From Brachycybe producta (lineage: Eukaryota; Arthropoda; Diplopoda; Playtdesmida; Andrognathidae): a stretch of 64,000 bases of DNA. A program made the position numbers and the translations under genes. The notes under the pieces are model-generated. The model was given only the letters and a program-made list of their open reading frames with translations. It made no database searches and was not told the origin of the DNA. Positions within the stretch are counted from its first letter, which is position 1. The number at the start of each line of letters is the position of its first letter. Location of the stretch: positions 375,001-439,000 of the forward strand of contig JAUPFP010000093.1 in NCBI GenBank assembly GCA_036925085.1, in the 5' to 3' direction. This document shows positions 21,172-32,440 of the stretch, piece by piece.

Positions 21172-21875
21172 CTCTTGTAGCCAATGATTGTCGTATAAGA
21201 TGAATGTGAGGGTTGTTCGAAAATGGCGATTTTCTGTTTAGTTATACGTACGCAGACGCCATATTAGTACACTTTATTTCCGATGGCGTGCTTCATAAAT
21301 CTGACACCATGCACAGTTTTTTTTAATGACATGAGTAGTCTGGTATTTTTAAATCTGTTGATTCCAATGATTGTCGTAGAAGATGAATGTGAGGGTTGTT
21401 CGAAAATGGCGATTTTCTGTTTAGTTATACGTACGCAGACGCCATATTAGTACACTTTATTCCCGATTGCGTGCTTCATAAATCTGACACCATGCACAGT
21501 TTTTTTTAATGACATGAGTAGTCTGTATTTTTAAATCTGTTGATTCCAATGATTGTCGTATAAGATGAATGTGAGGGTTGTTCGAAAATGGCGATTTTCT
21601 GTTTAGTTATACGTACGCAGACGCCATATTAGTACACTTTATTCCCGATTGCGTGCTTCATAAATCTTACACCATGCACAGTTTTTTTTTAATGACATGA
21701 GTAGTCTGGTATTTTTAAATCTGTTGATTCCAATGATTGTCGTATAAGATGAATGTGAGGGTTGTTCGAAAATGGCGATATTCTTTTTAGTTATACGTAC
21801 GCAGACACCATAGTAGTACACTTTATTCTCGATTGCGTGCTTCACGAATCTGACATCGTGTACAGTTTTTTTCTT
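21172..21875. repeat. 181-bp satellite-like tandem repeat, four copies
   Basis: CCAATGATTGTCGTATAAGA opens each unit at about 21180, 21364, 21546 and 21730. Units carry TTAGTTATACGTACGCAGAC and CACCATGCACAGTTTTTT. Copies 2 and 3 are almost identical; the first and last are more diverged at the edges. Confidence 0.92.
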
Positions 21876-22014
21876 AAGCCTTCGTATAAATGATTCACTG
21901 ATTAGTATTGATGTTTTTGTTGAAGTGATGATGGCGCTTCAGCCGCCAGATAATTTCTCTACTAAATCCATTTTAAAAAATAACAGTATCTCAGAATATG
22001 ACGCTTACATGATT

Positions 22015-22410
22015 GTGCTACTGCCCTTCTAGTTTCTAAGACACATTCTACTTCATTTTGCACCTGAACGACAGACTAATCAGAGATGAAGAGGCCGCGT
22101 TTACACTTTAAAAACACCTTAAGATTATTTTATGAAGAGATGATTTTCGAACTCTTGATTAATCCCTGTCTTTCAGAAAAGCAAAACTAAGAAGAAAACT
22201 AGAAAAGGTTTTACCGTTTTAGAAACTAGAAGAGCAGCTCAATCACTTGAAGAGTATTTTCATGTGGGGATATCTTTCAAAATGAATTTTATATGATATT
22301 TTCTAGAAGGCAGTTGCCGTTTTTCTACTTTTTTAATCCGTAAAATTGAAAATTCGATCATTTTTAATTCTAAACCGGACCATAAATGGTTATTTTACTC
22401 TTCTAGTTTT
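22015..22410. mobile_element. Family D MITE
   Basis: CTGCCCTTCTAGTTTCTAAG at the left and GTTTTAGAAACTAGAAGAGC further in, with the usual internal CAATCACTTGAAGAGTATTT. Confidence 0.65.
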
Positions 22411-22672
22411 TCATAATTAATATTTAAACTTGATTTGAAATCGTTTTGGCCTTCACCCGCCTCCTTCTCTCTCATTTTTGTAACACAGTGGCTCAAATTT
22501 TGAGTGTTAAAATTGGTTTATTTGCCGCTTCACACGAAACACTTTTTGTCGCCACTTTTAGTAGTAGACGCGGCTTTCTTATCATTGGTATGACTTTCAT
22601 CACTATTTGATAAACAGGTGGTGGTTGCCACACCCACCATATATTAATCAATGGTCTGCTATAAAAACGAAC

Positions 22673-23096
22673 AAGCAATTAGAAAACGGGACAAACAGAA
22701 GTTGGCTCCGCCCTTTTTATGACGACCGGCAACTTCTAATTGGTTTGTTGTGTGGTTCGACGTTGAAAAGGGCGGAGAGCATGTGACGTCAGACTACATA
22801 CCCAACCAATTAGAAGTTGCGTTCGTCATAAAAACGGCGGAGCGAACTTATGTTCGTCCCGATTTCTAATTGCCTGTTTTTTGGACACAGGCAATTAGAA
22901 AGCGAGATAAACAGAAGTTGGCTCCGCCCTTTTTATGACGACCGGCAACTTCTAATTGGTTTGTTGCTGTGGTTCGACGTTGAAAAGGGCGGAGAGCATG
23001 TCACGCCAGACTACATAACCAACCAATTAGAAGTTGCGTTCGTCATAAAAAGGGCGTGGAGCCAACTTCTGTTTGTCCCGTTTTCTAATTGCCTGT
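22673..23096. mobile_element. Family A palindromic MITE, head-to-tail dimer with one target duplication
   Basis: Two palindromic units (about 22673-22877 and 22887-23096) joined by a nine-base spacer. The pair as a whole is flanked by an identical 11-base TAAAAACGAAC at 22662-22672 and 23097-23107. Confidence 0.88.
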
Positions 23097-23406
23097 TAAA
23101 AACGAACGCTTTTTGTGGCGACTTAAAGTGTTTTCGTGTGGGATTGAAAGGGGGGAGGGGGGGCCTAAAAAAAATACAGACAAAACAATGTTTTGAGGAA
23201 TCCCTTAAAAAAAACAGATGGAAAGTCCATTTGTAATTTGTAACCTTTTCTTCTTGTTTCACCGCTAATTTTGTTAAAAGTCCAGCCGAAATTTCTGCGG
23301 CAAACCAAAACCTCTAAACATAGACTAAAAAAAAAGCCCCAACACATAATTCAAACTGGACATAAAAAAGGCCCTTTTTTTGGTCACTTTAGAGATTTCA
23401 TATACC

Positions 23407-23999
23407 GGTTAGAGGTGGCAAAGGGTAGAACCGAATCTACTCTGTTCGCGGAACCAGTTCTTATCAGTTCGACCTCTATACTGGTTGAACCGGTTCTATC
23501 TCTGTGGTTCCCAACAGCTACCAAAGCTCAGAACAGCTACTTGGGTCACTACAGCTACCAAAAACAAAAATATAGGCCTTTGGCCCCCACAGGCAGTTAG
23601 AAATCGGTCAGAACTTCAGTTAACTCCGCCCGTGTTATGACGACTGGCAACTTGTAATTGGCTGGTTATGTAGTCTAACGTCACATGCTCCGCCCTTTTC
23701 AACGTCAGACTACATAACCAGCCAATTAGAAGTTGCCGGTCGTCATAACAAGGGAATCAACTGCAGTTCTGACCGATTTCTAACTGTGTGTTTTGCCCCC
23801 TAACCTTTTCTAATTTGACCGAACCGAGCCTAACCTAATCGAACCCATACCCAGATAGCTGTAGTGACCCAATCGATGAAAAAGAAAGGTCTATTTTTTT
23901 TTTTTTTGGTAGCTGTAATGACCCAGTCTAGTTCTATCAGTTCCACCAGTTATTGTGGCGAACCCGTTCTACCGGTTCCGAACCGTTGACAACTCTAAC
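23407..23999. mobile_element. hAT-like MITE carrying a nested family A element
   Basis: The outer element starts TAGAGGTGGCAAAGGGTAG and ends GTTGACAACTCTA, with GAACCGGTTC-type motifs in both arms. Family A sits inside at about 23589-23791. Related outer sequence is at 41615-41730 and 45925-45985. No clean target duplication was found for the outer element. Confidence 0.6.
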
Positions 24000-24592
24000 T
24001 TCGAGCTTCAGCTCTGGAATTCCGCCTCCGAATCTTCGAATCCGAACCTCAATTGAAGTTGTTTTTTTCTGTTTTGAGACCACTTAAGTATGGAGGGTTT
24101 CTAGGCTCTTAGAATCTAAAAATTCGCCACTAAACTCAATAGATGTGTGGGCCATTTTGAGTACCTGTCACCCATTCCCCCCAAATCCTTTATCATCGTC
24201 ATCATCATCATCATCCACATACTCAAAAAAAATAAGGACTTCTTGAAATTTCTGAAGTTGAAGAAGCTCGCCGCCGCCATCACAGAAAAGAGAAAAAAAA
24301 CCTCAATTCGAAACACAGATGTGTATTTGTAGTTGAGGGGGTGTTTGAGGGTAGAGAGAGAGAGAGAGAGGGGTTAGAAAATATAAGGTAGCCACCCACC
24401 CCCGCCCTTACCCTTCTCCTTTACCACTCAAACCCCACCCTCATATGTTCATTCACCCGCTGGTCAGTGAAATATCGACCCGATGACATTTTCATGTTTT
24501 CATCGACAAATTTTAAAAGATTTAAGAGTTTAGTTGAATGACATGACTACATAATATATTCTAATATATAACCTCCTCCTCCTTTTTAAAAC

Positions 24593-24799
24593 AAGCAATT
24601 AGAAATCGGGACAAACAGAAGTTGGCTCCGCCCTTTTTATAACGAACGGCAACTTCAAATTGGTTTGTTGTGTGTGTGGTTCAACGTTGAAAAGGGGGGA
24701 GAGCATGTGACGTCAGACTACACAACCAATTAGAAGTTGCCGGTCGTCATAAAAAAGGGCGGAGCCAACTTCTGTTTGTCCCGATTTCTAATTTCCTGT
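24593..24799. mobile_element. Family A palindromic MITE
   Basis: AAGCAATTAGAAATCGGGAC at the left and its partner CCCGATTTCTAATTTCCTGT at the right, with the standard GACGTCAGACTAC core. The flanks show no clear duplication, so this copy may be rearranged. Confidence 0.8.
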
Positions 24800-24825
24800 C
24801 GTTATCACTTCCTACTCTGGTGGTG

Positions 24826-25052
24826 CTGAACAAGCGCCAAATTGAACAAACGCCAATCTGAACTAACGCTAAACTGAATAAACGCCAAATGGAACAAACG
24901 CCAAACTGAATAAGCGCCAAATGGAACAAACGCCAAATGGAACAAACGCTAAACTGAATAACCGCCAAATTTTTGGCTTTTATTCAGTTTGGCGTTTCTT
25001 CCATTTGGCGCTTATTCAGTTTGGCGTTTGTTCAATTTGGCGCTTATTCAGT
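24826..25052. repeat. Inverted pair of 15-bp minisatellite arrays
   Basis: The left arm repeats AACAAACGCCAAATTG variants about nine times; from 24975 the right arm repeats the reverse complement (CAGTTTGGCGTTTGTTC) about five times. The arms can form a roughly 75-bp hairpin stem. Confidence 0.88.
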
Positions 25053-25514
25053 CGCCCCCCTGCTCTCTATCTTTCTATCTACCCTTTATGCAAATCTCCT
25101 CCACCCCACACTTTTTTTTGGGGGGGGGAGAGGGGTCTTAGAAAAAACCGGCCCCTCCCCTCCTCAAGTGGGACCACTCACTGTGTGTTTTTTTGGTAAC
25201 TTTTTGTTGAAGAAATTGATGATATTTTTTCATCATCTCTTCTTTCGATTATTAAATCCATTAATATTTAATCAAAATATTTTTCTTTTTTAAAAAATAA
25301 CACAAAAGTTAATTTTGTAAAAGTTAAATTAGAAAAAAAAAAAAGAAAAGATGGAAACAAGAATTAAAATTAGATTTTTAATTACGAAAATGAAAATAAT
25401 ATGGAGGTAGTTCAACTCATAGGTTAAGACAAAAAATGTCTTGAGTGAGAGAGTGAAACATTAATTTTATAGCCTCTCTTCAAGGTTCTCTTTTATTCTT
25501 CTTCCTCTTCTGTT

Positions 25515-25835
25515 ATACCTTGCATACACACATGAGTTAAATGAATTCAAATTAAATGTGTTTAGGTGAATTATACGGAATCCAGTTAAGGACATACGAA
25601 CCAAATAAAAATTGACTTTATTATTCATATTTTAAAATTGAAATACTAAATCAATATTTTAATGTCAATAGTTTCTATATTATATTTAAGTTAATTAACT
25701 CAATATTTTCAGATTAATTAACTGAATAAATTGAATTCGACATATTGTTTGTTTGTCCTTTACGGGGCTCTGTAGAACACGTTTATTATTTAAATGCATT
25801 TAAATTATCAGGTGTATGTACTAGGTATTAAGAAA
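25515..25835. mobile_element. Family I element (ATACCTTGTACACAC type)
   Basis: ATACCTTGCATACACACATG, then ATGAATTCAAATTAAATGTG, ACGGAATCCAGTTAAGGACA, and at the far end TTACGGGGCTCTGTAGAACA and GTGTATGTACTAGGTATTA. Near-identical to 48722-49035 and 59838-60145. Confidence 0.75.
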
Positions 25836-25861
25836 TTATAAAAGATTTGTGAGCTTCATTA

Positions 25862-26245
25862 GAGCAACTGTAATTATGCTTTTTTTCTAATCAAAAAGGC
25901 TGGTTAGAGGCTAAATGTATGGTTATTATCAGTTATCAAACAGTGTTCTAGCCTCTAACCAATGTTTTTGATTTAAAAAAAAACCATAATTGCTGATCCT
26001 AAACATCATCATTAGAGCAACAGCAATTATGGCTTTTTTCTAATCAAAAAAGGCTTGTTAGAGGCTAGATTTCTGGTTATTATATCAGTTATCAACTAGA
26101 GATCTAGCCTCTAACCAGTGTTTTTGATTGAAAAAGCCATAATTGTTGGTTGATCTAAACGGAGATTGTTAATTCATATTTAGCACTTGATCCACAGATT
26201 AAGAAACATTTGCTTTGATATATTTTGCATAAAAATCCGAGCTTT
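25862..26245. mobile_element. Family C MITE, two core palindromes
   Basis: Two successive copies of AGGCTGGTTAGAGGCTAAAT facing TCTAGCCTCTAACCAGTGTT, then the terminus GCATAAAAATCCGAGCTTTA at about 26228-26247. Confidence 0.7.
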
Positions 26246-26359
26246 ACTTAGTATTTTCTGGTTGAATATCTTTCAAAATAAACCTTTTTATAAATAAAAA
26301 TTAAATATAGCCTGATTATAAAGCTGTGTCATTTTCAAATTGACATTAAAAAGCTTATA

Positions 26360-26680
26360 TTTTTCAAGCTGAACGTTTTTCAGGAGAAACATTCCGACAA
26401 AAATTCAAAGTGTTTTAAAAACTAGAATAGTTGGTGATAATGCTAAAAGTTTTTTTCATGATGATATCTTTCAAAATAAACTTTTTATGACAGTTTTGAA
26501 AAAAAAGGCCTAAAATAGTTTTTTCATGAAATGTCAATTGGAAAAACTTAAAAAACCGGGTCATTTTTCAAACTGAACTATAAAATAGTTTATTTTTTAA
26601 GATATTTTCATGAAAAAACTGTTTGCATAATCTTTTACCATTCTAGTTTTGAAAACAATTTGAATTTTTTCGTGATGTTT
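26360..26680. mobile_element. Family D-related MITE
   Basis: Arms TTTTTCAGGAGAAACATTCC and GTGTTTTAAAAACTAGAATA. A closely similar copy is at 32775-33045. Confidence 0.65.
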
Positions 26681-27237
26681 CTAAAAAAAACGTTCTCTTG
26701 ACGTTTTTGCGTCCAAACTTTATTTTTAAAAAAACCGTCTGTTGAGTTTAGTATTAGCCACTGCAGTGGCGCCATCTGAAGGGTCAATAGCAAAATGAAT
26801 AGCATAGAATGAAAATATGCTCTGAATATCTATTCAGCCACCTTAGAGCATTTTTTTCATTCTATTTATTATTTTAATCACGATTTTCTCCATTCTTCAA
26901 ACTTTTATGATTCAAAAAGGTGTAAATTTTCAAGAAACTTTTTACAAAATTAGATGGGGATTTTTTTGTCTCAATAACTTGAGTCATATTCTTGGCACAT
27001 TAACACCCACCCCCTCTCCCCCACCCCCCCAATAAAAACCTGGTTCACACATGCATAAAACAATAAAATCATACTGAAGTTTCAGCCATATTTCTGTTTT
27101 GTCATCGCGTTCAAAGGGTTCTCAAAACATTACAACAGAAAACACATACTGTATTAATAGTTATAATAGAAGAATGGATAAACACTAAGAGGATTCAGGA
27201 TGCACCTCAAAAGACGCCTTCCTATTGGCTGATTACT

Positions 27238-27545
27238 ACGGCTCAGATTTTTCAAAGCAAATGTTTCTCAATCTGTGGCCCCTAAGAGCCAATTGTGAAG
27301 TAACAAATCCCCGCGCTTAGATCAACCAACAATTATGGTTGTTTTTACAATCAAAGGCTTAGAGGCTAGAACTTTCTAGTTGGCAACGGATAGTAACCAG
27401 ACATTTAGCCTCTAATCAGCCTTTTTTTTATTAAGAAAAAGCATAATTGTAATTGCTCTGACGATGATTATGATTACTTCACAATAATTGGCCACTTGAG
27501 CCCACAAATTGAAAAACATTTGCTTTAATATTTTGCATAAAAAAC
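27238..27545. mobile_element. Family C MITE
   Basis: GGCTCAGATTTTTCAAAGCA ... GAAAAACATTTGCTTTAATA, with the TTAGAGGCTAGAAC / TTTAGCCTCTAATC inner palindrome. Confidence 0.7.
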
Positions 27546-27549
27546 ACAG

Positions 27550-28290
27550 AAAAGAACAATTTCCGCGTTTTTTTCTGCATACTTTCAGCTTAGAGAGTTA
27601 GAATAAAATTAGCCAAATTAAATAAATTCCTTGCATGTTATTCTGCATGTGTGATCCAACCTTTAGTGTTGCCGGAACACTATATCGAATCTGAATATTT
27701 TGATAACAAGCATTTCAATGGAGCCCCGTTTTGGATCCGATCCAAGCTAGTGTGCTGGGCTCTCTATATGGAAATGCTTCTTATCAAAATATTCAGATTC
27801 GCTCCATTCCAACCGTTCCGTTCCTCATCCGATTTAGTATGTGGCAACCTTAAGATTATTATTCATGAAAACAAAAATATGCAAATTTCTTGCACTGATA
27901 ACATAATTCCGTTTGACAGAAAGAAATTTTAGCTTTTTTTTCTGCATATTTTTCAGCTGGATAGCAATTAACCAAATTAAGATAGATTCGCATTTTATTT
28001 TGCACGTGTGATCCAACTTTAAATTATTTCATCATCATCATCATCATCATTTCCTGTACCTTATCCCGCAAGCAGCAGGGTCGGCCTTAGCAGCAGGTCT
28101 AAATTATTTATGACAACAAAATATGCAAATTGCTTGCAATTATAACATAATTCCGCTTGACAGAAAGAAATTTTATCTTTTTTTTTCTGCATATTTTTCA
28201 GCTGGATAGGAATTAACCAAATTAAGATAAAATGTAGATTCGCATTTTATTTTGCACGTGTGATCCAACTTTAAAAGTTTATTATTTATG
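27550..28290. repeat. Repeated 150-bp module with foldback and retroelement scrap inside
   Basis: The block TTTCTGCATATTTTTCAGCT ... TTTGCACGTGTGATCCAAC occurs three times (about 27555-27662, 27878-28020, 28122-28274). Between the first two lies a foldback, 27687-27801, with arms CGAATCTGAATATTTTGATA and TATCAAAATATTCAGATTCG. Between the last two lies a retroelement 3' end. Confidence 0.75.
28030..28099 (-). mobile_element. 5'-truncated short retroelement (3' end only)
   Basis: On the - strand it reads CTGCTGCTTGCGGGATAAGG, TACAGGAAATGATGATGATG, the same 3' end as the full element at 53259-53728. TAAATTATTT flanks both sides (28020-28029, 28100-28109). The truncation and GAT-repeat tail are typical of target-primed reverse transcription. 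Confidence 0.85.
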
Positions 28291-28460
28291 GCAACAAAAT
28301 ATGCAAATTTCTTGGTTGACTGCATATTTTATGAGATGGATTAGTTAAACCGTTTTGAGCTTAAAGAATTTAAGAGCTTTTTTTTTGATGCGTTTGAAAA
28401 TAGCAAAATATATATAAAAAAAATGGTGACGTTCATGTTTAGCAAAAAAGAAAAAGAGAC

Positions 28461-28463
<3 letters not shown>

Positions 28464-28520
<57 letters not shown>
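28464..28520. repeat. (GA)n microsatellite
   Basis: About 28 perfect GA units followed by GCGAGCGAGCGAG. Confidence 0.97.
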
Positions 28521-28531
<11 letters not shown>

Positions 28532-29110
28532 GGCTAAATAAAGATTAGAGCGACGTCCATCACAACTCCTACTGTTGTTGTTGTTGTTATTAGCAAACAG
28601 AAGAAGGAAAAAAAAAAAACACAGTTTAAGCCCTGAAAAAAAAGGGCTTAATGTTTACCGTGTATTTATATCTGGAACGATTTTACGGTTCGATAACACG
28701 GAAACAGAAAACTTATTATATTAAAAATTAACAGAGAAAGAGAAAAACCCTCTGAAAAAAAAAATGGCTTCTTGGCTCCGATACGGATCGAAAGAGACCC
28801 CCCCCCCCTTCCCCAAATTCATCCCGAAAAATTCACTTTTATCAGAAAAAAAAAATCCTCATTGAAGAACAAAACTGAACACAGATAAAAAAAACATATG
28901 TGGGTTCGACAGAAAATTATATAAAATAGAAGAAAAAAAAGCGGTTAATAATGTGGTTGGTTGTTCTGCTTTAAAAAGATTGAAATCTTTAAAGAAATTT
29001 AAAAGAAATAAGGACGCCATTTTTAGTTCTGTCTTTTAAGCTTTGTCCACACTTAAACAAACAAGCAGAAGAAGAAAACAACAGTAAAGCAGAAAATAAA
29101 AGAGTTAAGA
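28521..29110. other. Low-complexity non-coding DNA
   Basis: A-rich runs and a CTGTTGTTGTTGTTG stretch at 28571-28588. No coding signal. Confidence 0.35.
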
Positions 29111-29114
29111 AGCT

Positions 29115-29857
29115 GCATCGCAAAATTACTTCGAGAAATCTCCACAAAGAGAGCGCTAGCGTCGTTTTTCTATTGAGTCCATAGACCCAATGTTAAAGAA
29201 AAAAACGTTAATTTTTAAAATTTACAAAGCAGTCGCGTCGGCAATATGTTTATTTTTCATATTTAAAGTTGTCCAATTTTGATGGTTCAAAGTGCAATGT
29301 GCACCTTAAATATATGCTGATCTAATGATAGAATGACAAAAAATTGGGAAGTGTTTTTCTATTTTTAAAAAAAATATTTCAAAATCGCGAATTTCTAACT
29401 CTTATGTTAAAAACTCCATTGAGTACGCGCTCGTAAACACAAAAACATCCAATTAAAATATTTATAAAAAATACGTAAAAATAATTTTAAAAAACCAGAA
29501 AAAAAATTCAGCACATGTTGGCTTCATTGTGGTTTTTTAAAATTATTTTTACGTATTTTTTACAAATATTTTAATTGGATGTTTTTGTGTTTACGAGCGC
29601 GTACTCAATGGAGTTTAACGTAAAAAGTTAGAAATTCGCAATTTTGAAATATTTTCTTAAAAAATAGAACCGCACTTACCAATTTTTTGTCATTCTATCA
29701 CTAGATAAACATATCTTTAAGGTGCACATTGCACTTTGAACCATCAAAATTAGGCAAGTTTAAATATGAAAAATAAACATATTGCCTCCTCGACTGCTGT
29801 GTAAATTTTAAAAATTGAACGTTTCTTCTTTAACATCGCGGGTCTATTGGGCTCAAT
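29115..29857. mobile_element. Family E long palindrome
   Basis: Left arm AGAGAGCGCTAGCGTCGTTT, GCAATATGTTTATTTTTCAT, GATGGTTCAAAGTGCAATGT; the right arm repeats all of these reversed to about 29857. The arms pair for over 300 bases each. The right terminus was interrupted by a family A insertion. Confidence 0.85.
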
Positions 29858-29867
29858 GTCCAGAATA

Positions 29868-30078
29868 CGGGCAGTTAGAAATAGGAGAGAATTTCAATTG
29901 GCTCCGCCCCTTTTTATGACGACTGGCAACTTCTAATTGGTTGGTTATGTATAGTCTGACGTCACATGCTCTCCGCCCCTTTTCAACGTCGAACCACACA
30001 ACAAACCAATTAGAAGTTGCCGTTCGTCATAACAAGGGCGGAGCCAACTGAAGTTCTCTCCGATTTCTAACTGCCTGT
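29868..30078. mobile_element. Family A MITE inserted in family E
   Basis: Flanked by a perfect 10-base duplication GTCCAGAATA (29858-29867 and 30079-30088). Ends GGGCAGTTAGAAATAGGAGA and GATTTCTAACTGCCTGT. Confidence 0.9.
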
Positions 30079-30314
30079 GTCCAGAATAAAGTCAACATGT
30101 CGAGATTAAAACAAAATTTGCAAAAGTCCTCTGCAGGGCTCCAGACTTGATAGACAGAAAAAGCAAAACACAATATTACAAATTTGGACTTCCCGCAAGG
30201 AGCGCTGTCATCACCAACAGTGCAATATTTTCATTTCTTTTAGATGGAGAAAAGTGGGGGTGGGGAGGGGGGGGAGGGTTGTCAAAATAATGTCAGGACC
30301 CCTCCCCCCCCTGT

Positions 30315-30318
30315 GAGC

Positions 30319-30356
<38 letters not shown>

Positions 30357-30358
30357 TA
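30315..30358. repeat. (AAT)n microsatellite
   Basis: About 13 AAT units. Confidence 0.97.
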
Positions 30359-30636
30359 ACTCCCCTTAAGTTTATTAGAAAACACCTCATAAAACACATC
30401 TTTCTCCACCTGACAATTTCAAGAAAAAAGGGATCTTACTTCTTGAAAAGATGTTTGAATTCGATTGATTCATGGTTTCCTCAATAACAAACTTCTTCTT
30501 ACTTTTCTTGTTCATCTTTCAAAATATTGTTCATTTTAAACTTTTTAACACCCTTAATTCAAGAAAATTGCGATAAAATTATTTTCTTTCTCACATTTAA
30601 AAAAAAAAATACTTGAGAGAGTGTTGTATAGAAAAA

Positions 30637-31015
30637 TACTTGTGTAAATGCAAGGTAGATGGCGCTTCATGCAGCTTGCAACACCATAGGTGGCAAACTA
30701 CACTCGTCCGCAATTAGTTGAAATCGAATGCAGCCTCCTTTTTTAGCTCTAAAAAAGCGTTCAAAACAACCTTAATTATCAGAGCACGTGGACAAACTTA
30801 CACCCAGAACACAATATAAGTGAAGAGAGAGAGAGCACGTGTAGAAAAATAGCGATGACGCAAATTAAAAGTTTGCCACGTGACAAAAAAGGAAGATGGT
30901 GTGTCAACAGTTGAAGAGTGTCTGCAGTACATTTCTATGGGAGGAGGGCTAGTGGCGCCATCTAACGCTACACAAACAAAATAAATTATCTGCTTGCATA
31001 CTAATTTACTAAAAT
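30637..31015. mobile_element. Family F element (GCAAGGTAGATGGCGCT)
   Basis: Starts TGTGTAAATGCAAGGTAGAT and ends GTGGCGCCATCTAACGCTAC plus CTGCTTGCATA, so the termini are imperfect inverted repeats. A second copy is at 39655-40017; a further right end is at 31130-31230. Confidence 0.75.
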
Positions 31016-31359
31016 CAAAGTGAGACTGTTTTAGAGGCTAGATTTCTAAAAAAAAAAAGATGTTAAAAATTTTCATTTTCTAGTCTCTAAGAGTGATAAT
31101 TCTAGTTTGTTATCAATTTAAAAATGTGAGTCAAGAGTTGAAGAGTGTCGTGACATTTCTATGGGAGGAGGGCTAGTGGCGCCATCTAACGCTACACGCA
31201 CCAAAATAAATGTTCTACTTGCATTCTTAAGACGTTGTGTATGTAGGGGCCTACGACTGTTTGGTTATAAGGAGGAATTGAAAGTTTCTTAGAAGCTAGA
31301 ATGGTATATCTGAATAACTTAAGGGAGTTGGTGGAGACTAGAAAAAAAGAATACAGAAC

Positions 31360-32165
31360 AAGACCATGTTCGCGAACATTTCCAAAGAACATGTTCATTG
31401 TTCTGTTCGATTGTGGGATGGAGTGTCCTTCCAAACTTGAACGAGAACATGTTCGCGAACATTTCCAAAGAACATGTTCATTGTTCTGTTCGATTGTGGG
31501 ATGGAGTGTCCTTCCAAACTTGAACGAGAACATGTTCGCGAACATTTCCAAAGAATATGTTCATTGTTCTGTTCGATTGTTGGCTGGAGTGTCCTTCCAA
31601 ACTTGAACAAGTACATGTTCGCGAACATTTCGAAAGAACATGTTCATTGTTCTGTTTGATTGTGGGATGGAGTGTCCTTCCAAACTTGAATGAGAACATG
31701 TTCGCGAACATTTCGAAAGAACATGTTCGCGAACATTTCGAAAGAACATGTTCATTGTTCTGTTCGATTGTGGGATGGAGTGTCCTTCCAAACTTGAACG
31801 AAAACATGTTCGCAAACATTTTTAAAGAACATGTTCATTGTTCTGTTCGATTGTTGGCTGGAGTGTCCTTCCAAACTTAAACAAGTACATGTTCGCGAAC
31901 ATTTCCAAAGAACATGTTCATTGTTTTGTTCGATTGTGGGCTGGAGTGTCCTTCCAAACTTGAACGAGAACATGTTCGCGAACCTTTCGAAAGAACATGT
32001 TCATTGTTCTGTTCGATTGTGGGATGGAGTGTCCTTCCAAACTTGAACGAGAACATGTCTGCGAACAATTACAAAGAACAAGTTCATTGTTTTGTTCTAT
32101 TGTGAGCTGGAGTGTCCTTCCAAACTTGAACAAGAACATGTTTGCCGAACATTTTCAAAGAACTG
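31360..32165. repeat. 82-bp tandem repeat with paired GAACATGTTC palindromes
   Basis: About nine and a half units. Each holds GAACATGTTCGCGAACATTT, AAAGAACATGTTCATTGTTC and GGAGTGTCCTTCCAAACTTG. One unit near 31693-31748 has an internal 28-base duplication. All long frames across it on both strands are repeat artefacts. Confidence 0.95.
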
Positions 32166-32279
32166 ATGAATGATGATCGTGTGTACTTGCAGTTTGTCGG
32201 CCTCAGATATATGACAGACTGTCGGTCGTGTGCACTGACCTTAACTACAATCTAGTCCGTCACCGACTTGTCTGTCGTC

Positions 32280-32440
32280 TGCGCTCGTCTTTAGAAACTA
32301 GAAACTTCAAAATAAACTTTTTATTGACGAATAATTATAAAAAAATATCATCTGTTTAAAGTTGGGTCATATACAAACTTACATAAAACGTTTATTTTGA
32401 AAGATATCAACTTGAAATTAACCCCTTTAAAAGGCTTTTT
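32280..32440. mobile_element. Family D fragment
   Basis: CTTCAAAATAAACTTTTTAT facing AACGTTTATTTTGAAAGATA around a short centre. Confidence 0.6.

Noticed and set aside
22850..23236. Frames such as LEVAFVIKRAWSQLLF within family A copies
   Set aside because: They appear in most family A copies on either strand because the palindrome is open by chance, with no conserved frame or substitution pattern.
27651..27932. 93-residue + strand frame
   Set aside because: It runs through a foldback (27687-27801) and a dispersed 150-bp repeat; no homology or splice support.
31192..32139. Overlapping 60-119 residue frames on both strands
   Set aside because: All are the 82-bp repeat read in different frames. 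The unit length is not a stable multiple of three across the array and both strands are equally open.
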